Shown: positions 1-13,882 of the stretch, piece after piece
How positions within the stretch are numbered: the stretch's first letter is position 1
How the letters are laid out: the number at the start of each line of letters is the position of its first letter
Assembly (NCBI GenBank): GCA_024803745.1
Contig: JANJXV010000194.1
Span: 1,798,001 to 1,862,000, forward strand
From: Megascapheus bottae
Lineage: Eukaryota; Chordata; Mammalia; Rodentia; Geomyidae
Direction of reading: 5' to 3'
Length of the DNA stretch: 64,000 nucleotides
The notes under the pieces: generated by a model
What the model saw: only the letters and a program-made list of their open reading frames with translations
Database searches by the model: none
What the model was told of the DNA's origin: nothing
Program-made: the position numbers and the translations under genes

Positions 1-2723
1 CACACCTCCATTCTCCGACTTCACACCCCTCCAATTTGATTTCACATACCTCCATTCTATGACTTCGAAAAACCTCCATTCTGTGACTTCACAAACCTCC
101 ATTCTATGATTTCACACACCTCCAATCTATGACTTCACACACCTACATTTTATGACGTCACACACCTCCATTTTGACTTCACACACCTCCATTATGTGAC
201 TCCACACACCTCCCTTTTGTGACTTCACACACCTCCATTCTATGAGTTCACACACTTCCATTCTATGACTTCACACACCGCCATTCCGTGACTTCACATA
301 CCTGCATTGTGAGTTCACACACCTCCATTCTGTGACCTCACACACCTCCATTCTGCGATTACACACACATCCATTCTGAGATGTCACACCTCCATTCTAT
401 GAATTCACACACCTCCATTCTGTGATTTCACACACCTCAATTCTATGACTTCACACAACTCCATTCTGTGACTTCACACATCTCCATTCTGAGTTCACAC
501 ACCTCCATTCTGTGACTTCACACACCTCCAATCTGTGACTTCACACACCTGCATTCTATGACTTCACACACCTCCATTCTGTGACTTCACAAACCTCCAT
601 TCTATGATTTCACACACCTCCAATATATGACTTCACACACCTCCACTTTATGACGTCACACACCTCCATTTTGACTTCTCACACCTCCATTATGTGACTT
701 CACACACCTCTCTTCTGTGACTTCACACACCTCCATTCTATGACTTCACACACCTTCATTGTATCAATTCGCACACCTCCATTCTATGACTTCACACACT
801 TCCATTCTATGATTTCACATACCTTCATACGATGACTTCATACACCTCCATTCTGTGACTTCACACACCTCCATTCTGAATTCACACACCGCCATTCTGT
901 GACTTCACAAACCTGTATTCTATGATTTCACACACCTCCATTATATGACTTCTCACACCTCCATTTTAGGACGTCACACACCTCCATTTTGACTTCACAC
1001 ACTTCCATTCTGTGACTTCACACACCTCCATTCAATGACTTCACACACTTCCATTGGGACGTCACACACCTCCATTCTATGAGTTCACACACCTACATTC
1101 TATGACTTCACAGACCTCGAATCTGTGACTTCTCTCACCTCCAATCTATGACTTCACACTCCTCCATTCTATGACTTCCCACACCTCCTTTCTATGACTT
1201 CACACCTCCATTCTGACTTCACACACCTCCATTATGTGACTTCACACACCTCCATTATATGACGTCACACAACTCCGTTCTATGACTTCACACACCTCCA
1301 TTCTATGACTTCACACACCTCCATTCTGTGACTTCACACACCTCCATTCTATGACTTCACACACCTTCATTCTTACTTCACAAACATGTATTCTATGACT
1401 TCACAAACCTCCATTCTATGACTTCACACACCTCCATTCTTTGACTTCACACACCTCCATTCTGTGACTTCACACACCTCCATTCTGTGACTTCACACTG
1501 CTCCATTCTGTGACTTCACACACCTCCATTCTCCGACTTCACACACCTCCATTCTATGACTTCGCACATCCATTTTGACTTCACACAACTCCAGTATATA
1601 ACTTCAAACACCTCAATTCTGTGACTTCACACATCTCCATTCTATGAATTCATACCTGTCCATTCTGTGACTTCACACACCTCCATTCTTTGACTTCACA
1701 CACCTGCATTCTGTGACTTCACCCACCTCCATTCTGTGACTTCCCACACCTCCATTCTCCGACTTCACACCCCTCCAATTTGACTTCACATACCTCCATT
1801 CTACGACTTCACACACCTCCATTCTGTGACTTCACAAACGTCCATTCTATGATTTCACACACCTCCAATCTATGACTTCACACACCTACATTTTATGACG
1901 TCACACACCTCTATTTTGACTTCACACACCTCCATTATGTGACTCCACACACCTCCCTTCTGTGAATTCACACACCTCCATTCTATGACTTCACAAACCT
2001 TCATTGTATGACTTCACACACCTCCATTCTATGACTTCACACACTTCCATTCTATGATTTCACATACCTCCATGCTATGACTTCACACACCTCCATTCTG
2101 TGACTTCACACACCTCCATTCTACGACGTCACACACCTCAATTCTGTGACTTCACAAACCTTCATTCTATGATTTCACATCACTCACCTCCATTTTGACT
2201 TCATAAACCTCCCTTTCATAATTTCACACACCTCCATTCTGTGACTTCACATACCTCCATTCTATGACCTCACACACCCTCATTCTATGATTTCACATAC
2301 CTCCATTCTATGATTTCACACATCCATTTTGACTTCACACACCTCTAATATATGACTTCAAACACCTCAATTCTGTGACTTCACACACCTCCATTCTATG
2401 ACTTCGTACCGTCCATTCTGTGACTTCAAACACCTCCATTCTATGACTTCACACACTTCCATTCTATGACTTCACACACCTCCATTTTATAACTTCACAC
2501 ACCTCCATTCTCCGACTTCACACACCTCCATTCTATGACTTCACACTTCCATTTTGACTTCACACAACTCCAATATATAACTTCAAACACCTCCATTCTG
2601 TGCCTTCACACACCTCCATTCTGTGACTTGAAACACCTCCATTCTGTGACTTCACACACCTCCATTCTGTGCCTTCACACACCTCCATTCTGTGACTTCA
2701 CCCACCTCCATTCTGTGACTTCC
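1..2723 (+). repeat. Left-domain HOR, 2,723-bp unit, copy 1
   Basis: Bases 1-2511 reappear almost unchanged at 2724-5345. The offset is 2,723 bp at the start (GACTTCGAAAAACC at 61 and 2784) and 2,834 bp after an internal 111-bp gain in copy 2. Bases 2512-2723 are not in copy 2; they resemble 1532-1743, the same stretch that precedes a second CCAATTTGA marker at 1775. The unit therefore contains a smaller internal period of about 1,744 bp. This is consistent with formation by unequal exchange between the related sites near 1530 and 2510. The left end of the unit is cut by the window edge, so the true start is unknown. Confidence 0.85.
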
Positions 2724-5345
2724 CACACCTCCATTCTCCGACTTCACACCCCTCCAATTTGATTTCACATACCTCCATTCTATGACTTCGAAAAACCTCC
2801 ATTCTGTGACTTCACAAACCTCCATTCTATGATTTCACACACCTCCAATCTATGACTTCACACACCTACATTTTATGACGTCACACACCTCCATTTTGAC
2901 TTCACACACCTCCATTATGTGACTCCACACACCTCCCTTTTGTGACTTCACACACCTCCATTCTATGAGTTCACACACTTCCATTCTATGACTTCACACA
3001 CCGCCATTCCGTGACTTCACATACCTGCATTGTGAGTTCACACACCTCCATTCTGTGACCTCACACACCTCCATTCTGCGATTACACACACATCCATTCT
3101 GAGATGTCACACCTCCATTCTATGAATTCACACACCTCCATTCTGTGATTTCACACACCTCAATTCTATGACTTCACACAACTCCATTCTGTGACTTCAC
3201 ACATCTCCATTCTGAGTTCACACACCTCCATTCTGTGACTTCACACACCTCCAATCTGTGACTTCACACACCTGCATTCTATGACTTCACACACCTCCAT
3301 TCTGTGACTTCACAAACCTCCATTCTATGATTTCACACACCTCCAATATATGACTTCACACACCTCCACTTTATGACGTCACACACCTCCATTTTGACTT
3401 CTCACACCTCCATTATGTGACTTCACACACCTCTCTTCTGTGAATTCACACACCTCCATTCTATGACTTCACAAACCTTCATTGTATCAATTCGCACACC
3501 TCCATTCTATGACTTCACACACTTCCATTCTATGATTTCACATACCTTCATACGATGACTTCATACACCTCCATTCTGTGACTTCACACACCTCCATTCT
3601 GAATTCACACACCGCCATTCTGTGACTTCACAAACCTGTATTCTATGATTTCACACACCTCCATTATATGACTTCTCACACCTCCATTTTAGGACGTCAC
3701 ACACCTCCATTTTGACTTCACACACTTCCATTCTGTGACTTCACACACCTCCATTCAATGACTTCACACACTTCCATTGGGACGTCACACACCTCCATTC
3801 TATGAGTTCACACACCTACATTCTATGACTTCACAGACCTCGAATCTGTGACTTCTCTCACCTCCAATCTATGACTTCACACTCCTCCATTCTATGACTT
3901 CCCACACCTCCTTTCTATGACTTCACACCTCCATTCTGACTTCACACACCTCCATTATGTGACTTCACACACCTCCATTATATGACGTCACACAACTCCG
4001 TTCTATGACTTCACACACCTCCATTCTATGACTTCACACACCTCCATTCTGTGACTTCACACACCTCCATTCTATGACTTCACACACCTTCATTCTTACT
4101 TCACAAACATATATTCTATGAATTCACAAACCTCCATTCTATGACTTCACACACCTCCATTCTTTGACTTCACACACCTCCATTCTGTGACTTCACACAC
4201 CTCCATTCTGTGACTTCACACTGCTCCATTCTGTGACTTCACACACCTCCATTCTCCGACTTCACACACCTCCATTCTATGACTTCGCACATCCATTTTG
4301 ACTTCACACAACTCCAATATATAACTTCAAACACCTCAATTCTGTGACTTCACACACCTCCATTCTCCGACTTCACACACCTCCATTCTATGACTTCGCA
4401 CATCCATTTTGACTTCACACAACTCCAGTATATAACTTCAAACACCTCAATTCTGTGACTTCGCACATCTCCATTCTATGAATTCATACCCGTCCATTCT
4501 GTGACTTCACACACCTCCATTCTTTGACTTCACACACCTGCATTCTGTGACTTCACCCACCTCCATTCTGTGACTTCCCACACCTCCATTCTCCGACTTC
4601 ACACCCCTCCAATTTGACTTCACATACCTCCATTCTACGACTTCACACACCTCCATTCTGTGACTTCACAAACGTCCATTCTATGATTTCACACACCTCC
4701 AATCTATGACTTCACACACCTACATTTTATGACGTCACACACCTCTATTTTGACTTCACACACCTCCATTATGTGACTCCACACACCTCCCTTCTGTGAA
4801 TTCACACACCTCCATTCTATGACTTCACAAACCTTCATTGTATGACTTCACACACCTCCATTCTATGACTTCACACATTTCCATTCTATGATTTCACATA
4901 CCTCCATGCTATGACTTCACACACCTCCATTCTGTGACTTCACACACCTCCATTCTACGACGTCACACACCTCAAATCTGTGACTTCACAAACCTTCATT
5001 CTATGATTTCACATCACTCACCTCCATTTTGACTTCATAAACCTCCCTTTCATAATTTCACACACCTCCATTCTGTGACTTCACATACCTCCATTCTATG
5101 ACCTCACACACCCTCATTCTATGATTTCACATACCTCCATTCTATGATTTCACACATCCATTTTGACTTCACACACCTCTAATATATGACTTCAAACACC
5201 TCAATTCTGTGACTTCACACACCTCCATTCTATGACTTCGTACCGTCCATTCTGTGACTTCAAACACCTCCATTCTATGACTTCACACACTTCCATTCTA
5301 TGACTTCACACACCTCCATTTTATAACTTCACACACCTCCATTCT
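2724..5345 (+). repeat. Left-domain HOR, 2,723-bp unit, copy 2
   Basis: Near-identical to 1-2511 with only scattered substitutions seen by eye (for example CAAACATGTA at 1381 against CAAACATATA in copy 2, and TGACTTC against TGAATTC near 3443). The main structural difference is an internal tandem duplication of 111 bp around 4230-4451. Homology to copy 1 stops at 5345, where copy 1 continues CCGACTTC and this copy continues ATGACTTC. Such low divergence among otherwise variable monomers indicates a recent block duplication. Confidence 0.85.
4230..4451 (+). repeat. 111-bp tandem duplication of five monomers
   Basis: Two adjacent 111-bp units, marked by ATTCTCCGAC at 4251 and 4362 and by GCACATCCATTTTGAC in each. 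The equivalent place in copy 1 (about 1519-1640) has a single unit. The two units differ at the base in ACTCCA[A/G]TATATAAC; the second carries G, as the single unit of copy 1 does. This accounts for the offset change from 2,723 to 2,834 bp between the two large copies. Confidence 0.85.
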
Positions 5346-5540
5346 ATGACTTCACACACCTCCATTCTGAGTTTACACACCTCCATTCTATAACTTTACA
5401 CACCTCCATTCTATGACTTCAAACATCTCCATTCTGTGACTTCACACACCTCCATTCTATGACTTCACACACCTCCATTCTGTGACTTCACACACCTCCA
5501 TTCTCTATTCACACAGCTCCATTCTGTGACTTCACAAAAC
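5346..5540 (+). repeat. Junction segment of ordinary monomers
   Basis: About 195 bp of canonical and slightly variant monomers between the end of the 2,723-bp HOR homology and the start of the 2,430-bp tandem pair. It holds GAGTTTACACACC and an isolated CTCTATTCACACAG variant. Similar sequence occurs near 14440 and 18270, so it is part of the same array and not a foreign insertion. Confidence 0.6.
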
Positions 5541-7970
5541 TCCATTCTATGATTTCACACACCTCCATACTATGACTTCACACAACTCCATCTATGACTT
5601 CACACACCTGCATTCTGACATCACACACCTCCATTCTATGACTTCACAGACCTCGAATCTGTGACTTCACTCACCTGCACTCTATGACTTCACACTCCTA
5701 ATTCTATGATTTTCCACACCTCCTTTCTATGACTTCACCACCTCCAATTTATGACTACACAACTCCATTCTGACTTCACACACCTTCATTCTGTGAATTC
5801 ACACACCTCCATTCTATGTGTTCACATACCTCCATTCTATGACTTTACACACCTTCATTCTTACTTCAGAAACATCCATTCTATGACTTCACTCAACCCG
5901 ATTCTATGACTTCACAAACCTCCATTCTGTGACTTCACACACCTCCATTCTGAGTTCACAAAACTCCATTCAGTGACTTCACACACCTCCATTCTGACTT
6001 CACACACCTCCATTCTATGACTTCACACACTTCCATTCTTTGACTTCACACACCTCCATTCTGTGAATTCACACACCTCCATTCTGTGTTCACACACCTC
6101 CATTCTGTGACTTCACAAACCTCCATTCTGTGACTTCACACACCTGCATTCTGTGACTTCACACACTTCCATTCTATGACTTCACACACCTCCATTCTAT
6201 GACTTCACACACCTCCATTCTGTGACTTCACACACCTCCATTCTATGACCTCACACACCCTCATTCTATGGTTTTACACACCTCCATTCTATGAATTCAC
6301 ACATCCATTTTGACTTTACACACCTCCAATATATGACTACAAACACTACAATTCTGTGACTTCACACACCTCCATACTATGACTTCACACACTTCCATTC
6401 TGTGACTTCCCACACCTCCATTCTGTGACTTCACACACCTCCATTCTATGACTTCACACACCTCTATTCTGACTTCACACACCTCCATTCTATGAGTTCA
6501 CACACCTCTATTCTGACTTCACACACCTCCATTCTATGACTTCACACACCTCCATTCTGACTTCACACAACTCCATTCTATGACTTTGCACACCTCTATT
6601 CTGACTTCACACACCTCCATTCTCTGACTTCACACACCTCCCTTCGATGACTTCACACACCTACTTTCTTTGACTTCACACACAAACATTTTGACTTCAC
6701 ACCTCCATTCTATGACTTCACACACCTCCATTCTGTGACTTCACAAACCTCCATTCTACGATTTCACACACCTCCAATCTATGACTTCACACACATACAT
6801 TTTATGACGTCACACACCTCCATTTTGACTTCACACACCTCCATTATGTGACTCCAAACACCTCCCTTCTGTGACTTCACAAACCTCCATTCTGCGATTT
6901 CACACACATCCATTCTGAGATGTCACACTTCCATTCTGTGACTTCACACACCTCCATTCTGTGAATTCACACACCTCCATTCTATGACTTCACACACCTC
7001 CATTCTGTGACTTCACACACCTCCATTCTATGACTTCACACACCTCCAATCTATGACTTCACACACCTCCACTTTATGACGTCACACACCTCCATTTTGA
7101 CTTCTCACACCTCCATTATGTGACTTCACACACCTCTCTTCTGTGACTTTACCAACCTCCATTCTATGACTTCACACACCTTCATTGTATGACTTCGCAC
7201 ACCTCCATTCTATGACTTCACACACTTCCATTCTATGATTTCACATACCTTCATACGATGACTTCACACACCTCCCTTCTGTGACTTCACACACCTCCAT
7301 TCTGAGTTCACACACCGCCAGTCTGTGATTTCACAAACCTCTATTCTATGATTTCACACACCTCCATCCTATGACTTCTCACACCTCCATTTCAGGACGT
7401 CACACACCTCCATTTTGACTTCACACACTTCCATTCTGTGACTTCACACACCTCCATTCTATGAATTCACACACTTCCATTGGGACGTCACACTCCTCCA
7501 TTCTATGAGTTCACACACCTACATTCTATGACTTCACACACCTTCATTCGTCTTCACACACCTGCATTCTATCACTTCACAGACCACGAATCTGTGACTT
7601 CATTCACCTCCAATCTATGACTTCACACTCCTCCATTCTATGACTTCCCACACCTCCTTTCTATGACTCCACACCTCCATTCTGACTTCACACACCTCCA
7701 TTATGTGACTTCACACACCTCCATTATATGACGTCACACAACTCCGTTCTATGACTTCACACACCTCCATTCTATGACTTCACACACCTCCATTCTGTGA
7801 CTTCACACACCTCCATTCTATGACTTCACACACCTTCATTCTTACTTCACAAACATGTATTCTATGACTTCACACACCTCCATTCTATGACTTCACACAC
7901 CTCCATTCTTTGACTTCACACACCTCCATTCTGTGACTTCATACACCTCCATTCTGTGACTTCACACAGC
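5541..7970 (+). repeat. 2,430-bp HOR, copy 1 of an exact tandem pair
   Basis: Matches 7971-10400 at a constant offset of 2,430 bp. Checkpoints are GATTTCACAC at 5551/7981, the CACAAACATT/CACAACCATT variant at 6681/9111 and TTCAGGACGT near 7391/9821. No length change was noticed between copies. Differences are a handful of single bases, for example ATGACTACAAAC here against ATGACTTCAAAC in copy 2. The content is related to, but clearly diverged from, the 2,723-bp HOR: both share the CACTTTATGACGTCAC segment. Confidence 0.88.
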
Positions 7971-10400
7971 TCCATTCTATGATTTCACACACCTCCATAC
8001 TATGACTTCACACAACTCCATCTATGACTTCACACACCTGCATTCTGACATCACACACCTCCATTCTATGACTTCACAGACCTCGAATCTGTGACTTCAC
8101 TCACCTGCACTCTATGACTTCACACTCCTAATTCTATGACTTTCCACACCTCCTTTCTATGACTTCACCACCTCCAATTTATGACTACACAACTCCATTC
8201 TGACTTCACACACCTTCATTCTGTGAATTCACACACCTCCATTCTATGTGTTCACATACCTCCATTCTATGACTTTACACACCTTCATTCTTACTTCAGA
8301 AACATCCATTCTATGACTTCACTCAACCCGATTCTATGACTTCACAAACCTCCATTCTGTGACTTCACACACCTCCATTCTGAGTTCACAAAACTCCATT
8401 CAGTGACTTCACACACCTCCATTCTGACTTCACACACCTCCATTCTATGACTTCACACACTTCCATTCTTTGACTTCACACACCTCCATTCTGTGAATTC
8501 ACACACCTCCATTCTGTGTTCACACACCTCCATTCTGTGACTTCACAAACCTCCATTCTGTGACTTCACACACCTGCATTCTGTGACTTCACACACTTCC
8601 ATTCTATGACTTCACACACCTCCATTCTATGACTTCACACACCTCCATTCTGTGACTTCACACACCTCCATTCTATGACCTCACACACCCTCATTCTATG
8701 GTTTTACACACCTCCATTCTATGAATTCACACATCCATTTTGACTTTACACACCTCCAATATATGACTTCAAACACTACAATTCTGTGACTTCACACACC
8801 TCCATACTATGACTTCACACACTTCCATTCTGTGACTTCCCACACCTCCATTCTGTGACTTCACACACCTCCATTCTATGACTTCACACACCTCTATTCT
8901 GACTTCACACACCTCCATTCTATGAGTTCACACACCTCTATTCTGACTTCACACACCTCCATTCTATGACTTCACACACCTCCATTCTGACTTCACACAA
9001 CTCCATTCTATGACTTTGCACACCTCTATTCTGACTTCACACACCTCCATTCTCTGACTTCACACACCTCCCTTCGATGACTTCACACACCTACTTTCTT
9101 TGACTTCACACACAACCATTTTGACTTCACACCTCCATTCTATGACTTCACACACCTCCATTCTGTGACTTCACAAACCTCCATTCTACGATTTCACACA
9201 CCTCCAATCTATGACTTCACACACATACATTTTATGACGTCACACACCTCCATTTTGACTTCACACACCTCCATTATGTGACTCCAAACACCTCCCTTCT
9301 GTGACTTCACAAACCTCCATTCTGCGATTTCACACACATCCATTCTGAGATGTCACACTTCCATTCTGTGACTTCACACACCTCCATTCTGTGAATTCAC
9401 ACACCTCCATTCTATGACTTCACACACCTCCATTCTGTGACTTCACACACCTCCATTCTATGACTTCACACACCTCCAATCTATGACTTCACACACCTCC
9501 ACTTTATGACGTCACACACCTCCATTTTGACTTCTCACACCTCCATTATGTGACTTCACACACCTCTCTTCTGTGACTTCACACACCTCCATTCTATGAC
9601 TTCACACACCTTCATTGTATGACTTCGCACACCTCCATTCTATGACTTCACACACTTCCATTCTATGATTTCACATACCTTCATACGATGACTTCACACA
9701 CCTCCCTTCTGTGACTTCACACACCTCCATTCTGAGTTCACACACCGCCAGTCTGTGATTTCACAAACCTCTATTCTATGATTTCACACACCTCCATCCT
9801 ATGACTTCTCACACCTCCGTTTCAGGACGTCACACACCTCCATTTTGACTTCACACACTTCCATTCTGTGACTTCACACACCTCCATTCTATGAATTCAC
9901 ACACTTCCATTGGGACGTCACACTCCTCCATTCTATGAGTTCACACACCTACATTCTATGACTTCACACACCTTCATTCGTCTTCACACACCTGCATTCT
10001 ATCACTTCACAGACCACGAATCTGTGACTTCATTCACCTCCAATCTATGACTTCACACTCCTCCATTCTATGACTTCCCACACCTCCTTTCTATGACTCC
10101 ACACCTCCATTCTGACTTCACACACCTCCATTATGTGACTTCACACACCTCCATTATATGACGTCACACAACTCCGTTCTATGACTTCACACACCTCCAT
10201 TCTATGACTTCACACACCTCCATTCTGTGACTTCACACACCTCCATTCTATGACTTCACACACCTTCATTCTTACTTCACAAACATGTATTCTATGACTT
10301 CACACACCTCCATTCTATGACTTCACACACCTCCATTCTTTGACTTCACACACCTCCATTCTGTGACTTCATACACCTCCATTCTGTGACTTCACACAGC
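7971..10400 (+). repeat. 2,430-bp HOR, copy 2 of an exact tandem pair
   Basis: Starts exactly where copy 1 ends. Both copies close with ATTCTGTGACTTCACACAGC (7951 and 10381) before TCCATTCT. After 10400 the array does not begin a third copy: it switches to sequence resembling 1501 onward (offset 8,899 bp, checkpoints TCCGACTTC at 1532/10431 and TTCCCACACC at 1741/10640). Confidence 0.88.
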
Positions 10401-13400
10401 TCCATTCTGTGACTTCACACACCTCCATTCTCCGACTTCACACTCCTCCATTCTATGACTTCACACATCCATTTTGACTTCACACAACTCCAATATATAA
10501 CTTCAAACACCTCAATTCTGTGACTTCACACACCTCCATTCTATGAATTCATACCCGTCCATTCTGTGACTTCACACACCTCCATTCTTTGACTTCACAC
10601 ACCTCCATTCTGTGACTTCACCCACCTCCATTCTGTGACTTCCCACACCTCCATTCTCCGACTTCACACCCCTCCAATTTGACTTCACATACCTCCATTC
10701 TATGACTTCACACACCTCCATTCTGTGACTTCACAAACCTCCATTCTATGATTTCACACACCTCCAATCTATGACTTCCCACACCTACATTTTATGACGT
10801 CACACACCTCCATTTTGACTTCACACACCTCCATTATGTGACTCCACACACCTCCCTTCTGTGATTTCACACACCTCCATTCTATGACTTCACACACCTT
10901 CATTGTATGACTTCACACACCTCCATTCTATGACTTCACACACTTCCATTCTATGATTTCACATACCTCCATGCTATGACTTCACACACCTCCATTCTGT
11001 GACTTCACACACCTCCATTCTATGACTTCACACACCTCAATTCTGTGACTTCACAGACCTTCATTCTATGATTTCACACACCTCCATTTTATGACTTCAC
11101 ACACCTCCATTTTAGGATATCACACACCTCCATTTTGACTTCACACACCTCCATTCTGTGACTTCACACACCTCCATACTATGAATTCACACACTTCCAT
11201 TGTGACGTCACACACCTCTATTCTATGAGTTCACACACCTCCATTCTATGACTTCACACACCCCCATTCTGACTTCACACACCTCCATTCTATGACTTCA
11301 CAGACCTCGAATCTGTGACTTCACTCACCTCCATTCTATGACTTCACACTCCTCCATTCTCTGACTTTCCACACCTCCTTTCTATGACTTCACCCACCTG
11401 TATTCTATGACTTCACACCTCCATTCTGACTTCACACACCTCCATTCTGTGACTTCACACACCTCCATTATATGATATCACACACCTCCATTCTATGACT
11501 TCACACACCTCCATTCTATGACTTCACACACCTCCATTCTGTGACTTCACCCACCTCCATTCTATGACTTCACACACCTCCATTCTTTGACTTCCCACAC
11601 CTGCATTCTGAGTTTACACACCTCCATTCTATGATTTCACACACTTCCATTCTTTGACGTCACACACCTCTATTCTATGACTTCCCACAACTTCATTCTT
11701 ACTTTACAAACATCCATTCTATAACTTCACACACCTCCATTCTATGACTTCAAGCACCTCCATTCTGTGACTTCACAAACCTCCATTCTATGACTTCACA
11801 CACCTCCATTCTGTGACTTCACACACCTCCATTCTATGAGTTCACACACCTCCATTCTGAATTCACACAGATCCATTCTGTGACTTCACACACCTCCATT
11901 CTGAATTCACACAGCTCCATTCTGTGACTTCTCAAAACTCCATTCTATGATTTCACACACCTCCATACTATGACTTCACACAACTCCATCTATGACTTCA
12001 CATACCTGCATTCTGACATCACACACCTACATTCTATAACTTCACAGACCTCGACTCTGTGCCTTAAGTCACCTGCACTCTATGACTTCACAATCCTCCA
12101 TTCTATGACTTCACAGACCTCCTTTCTATGACTTCACACACCTCCATTCTTTGACTTCACACACCTCCATTCCATGACTTCACACACATCCATTCTATGA
12201 CTTCACACACTTCCATTCGATGAGTTCACACACCTCCATTCTTTGACTTCACACATCTCCATTTTGACTTCACACACCTACATTCTGTGACTTCACACAC
12301 CTCCATTTGTGACTTCACACACCACCATTTTGATTTCACACAACTCCATTCTGTGACTTCACACACCTCCATTCTTTGACTTCACACACATCCGTTTTGA
12401 CTTCACACACTTCCATTCTGGGACTTCACACACCTCCATTCTGTGACTTCAAACACCACCATTGTTTGACTTCACACACTTCCATTCTTTGACTTCACAC
12501 ACCTCCATTCCACGACTTCACACAACTCCATTCAATGAGTTCAGAAACATCCATTCTATGAGTTCACACACCACAATTTTGTCTTCACACACCTCCATTC
12601 TATGACTTCACACACCTTCATTCTTAATTCGGAAACATCCATTCTATGCCTTCACACACCTCCATTCTATGACTTCAAAAACCTCTATTCTGTGACTTCA
12701 CACACCTCCATTTTGAGTTCACACACCTCCATTCATTGACTTCACACACCTCCATTCTGACTTCACGCACCTCCATTCTATGACTATACACACTTCCATT
12801 CTATGACTTCACACACCTCCATTCTGTGACTTCACACACCTCAATTCTGTGACTTCACACACCTTCATTCTATGACTTCACACACCTCCATTATATGACT
12901 TCACCCACCTCTATTCTATGATTTCACACATCCATTTTGACTTCACACACATAAAATATATGACTTCAAACACGTCAATTCTGTGACTTCACACACCTCC
13001 ATTCTATGACTTCATACCCGTCCATTCTGTGACTTCACACATCTCCATTCTATGACTTCACACACCTCCATTCTGTGACTTCACCCACCTCCATTCTGTG
13101 ACTTCACACACCTCTATTCTCCGACTTCACACCCCTCCAATTTGACTTCACATACCTCCATTCTATGACTTCATAAACCTCCATTCTGTGACGTCACACA
13201 ACTCCATTCTGTGACTTCACAAACCTCCATTCTATAATTTCACACACCTCCATTCTATGACTTCACACACCTCCAGTTTATGACATCACACACCTCCATT
13301 TTGACTTCACACACCTCCATTCTGTGACTTCACACACCTCCATTCTATTACTTCACACACCTTCATTCTTACTTCACAAACATATATTCTATGACTTCAC

Positions 13401-13882
13401 AAACCTCCATTCTATGACTTCACACACCTCCATTCTTTGACTTCACACACCTCCATTCTGTGACTTCACACACCTCCATTCTGTGACTTCACACTGCTCC
13501 ATTCTGTGACTTCACACACCTCCATTCTCCGACTTCACACACCTCCATTCTATGACTTCACACATCCATTTTGACTTCACACAACTCCAATATATAACTT
13601 CACACACCTCAATTCTGTGACTTCACACACCTCCATTCTATGAATTCATACCCGTCCATTCTGTGACTTCACACACCTCCATTCTTTGACTTCACACACC
13701 TGCATTCTGTGACTTCACCCACCTCCATTCTGTGACTTCCCACACCTCCATTCTCCGACTTCACACCCCTCCAATTTGACTTCACATACCTCCATTCTAC
13801 GACTTCACACACTTCCATTCTGTGACTTCACAAACGTCCATTCTATGATTTCACACACCTCCAATCTATGACTTCACACACC
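10401..13882 (+). repeat. Diverged left-domain stretch, mixed HOR fragments
   Basis: The first part (10401 to about 11060) follows 1502 to about 2160 at offset 8,899 bp. The middle (about 11060-13370) is made of monomers resembling several other left-domain and right-domain places without one continuous close match that I could follow. The last part (about 13370-13870) again follows the 1370-1870 / 4110-4700 pattern, with CAAACATATATTCTATG, CACTGCTCC, CATCCATTTTGAC and the CCAATTTGA marker at 13771. It looks like an older, less homogenised zone between two recently amplified domains. Confidence 0.65.

Noticed and set aside
2184..2230. Odd stretch ATTTCACATCACTCACC with CATAAACCTCCCTTTCATAATTTC as a possible foreign insert
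   Set aside because: It can be read as degenerate monomers, and close relatives occur at 5010-5060, 14145-14170, 17965 and 20095, so it is an array variant.
2535..2762. 75-codon + strand reading frame, the longest in the window
   Set aside because: It is translated satellite: the peptide cycles through HTPPFC/HLHSVTS/HTSIL, the three frame readings of one 23-bp monomer. It lies at the HOR junction where several monomers lack or alter TGA. No start context, no non-repeat sequence.
6297..6488. 63-codon minus-strand reading frame rich in MEVCEV / WRCVKS / NGGV
   Set aside because: A 23-residue cycle equal to 69 bp, i.e. three monomers read on the - strand. It remains open only because CTGTG-ending and 21-bp monomers avoid the TAG and shift the frame of TGA.
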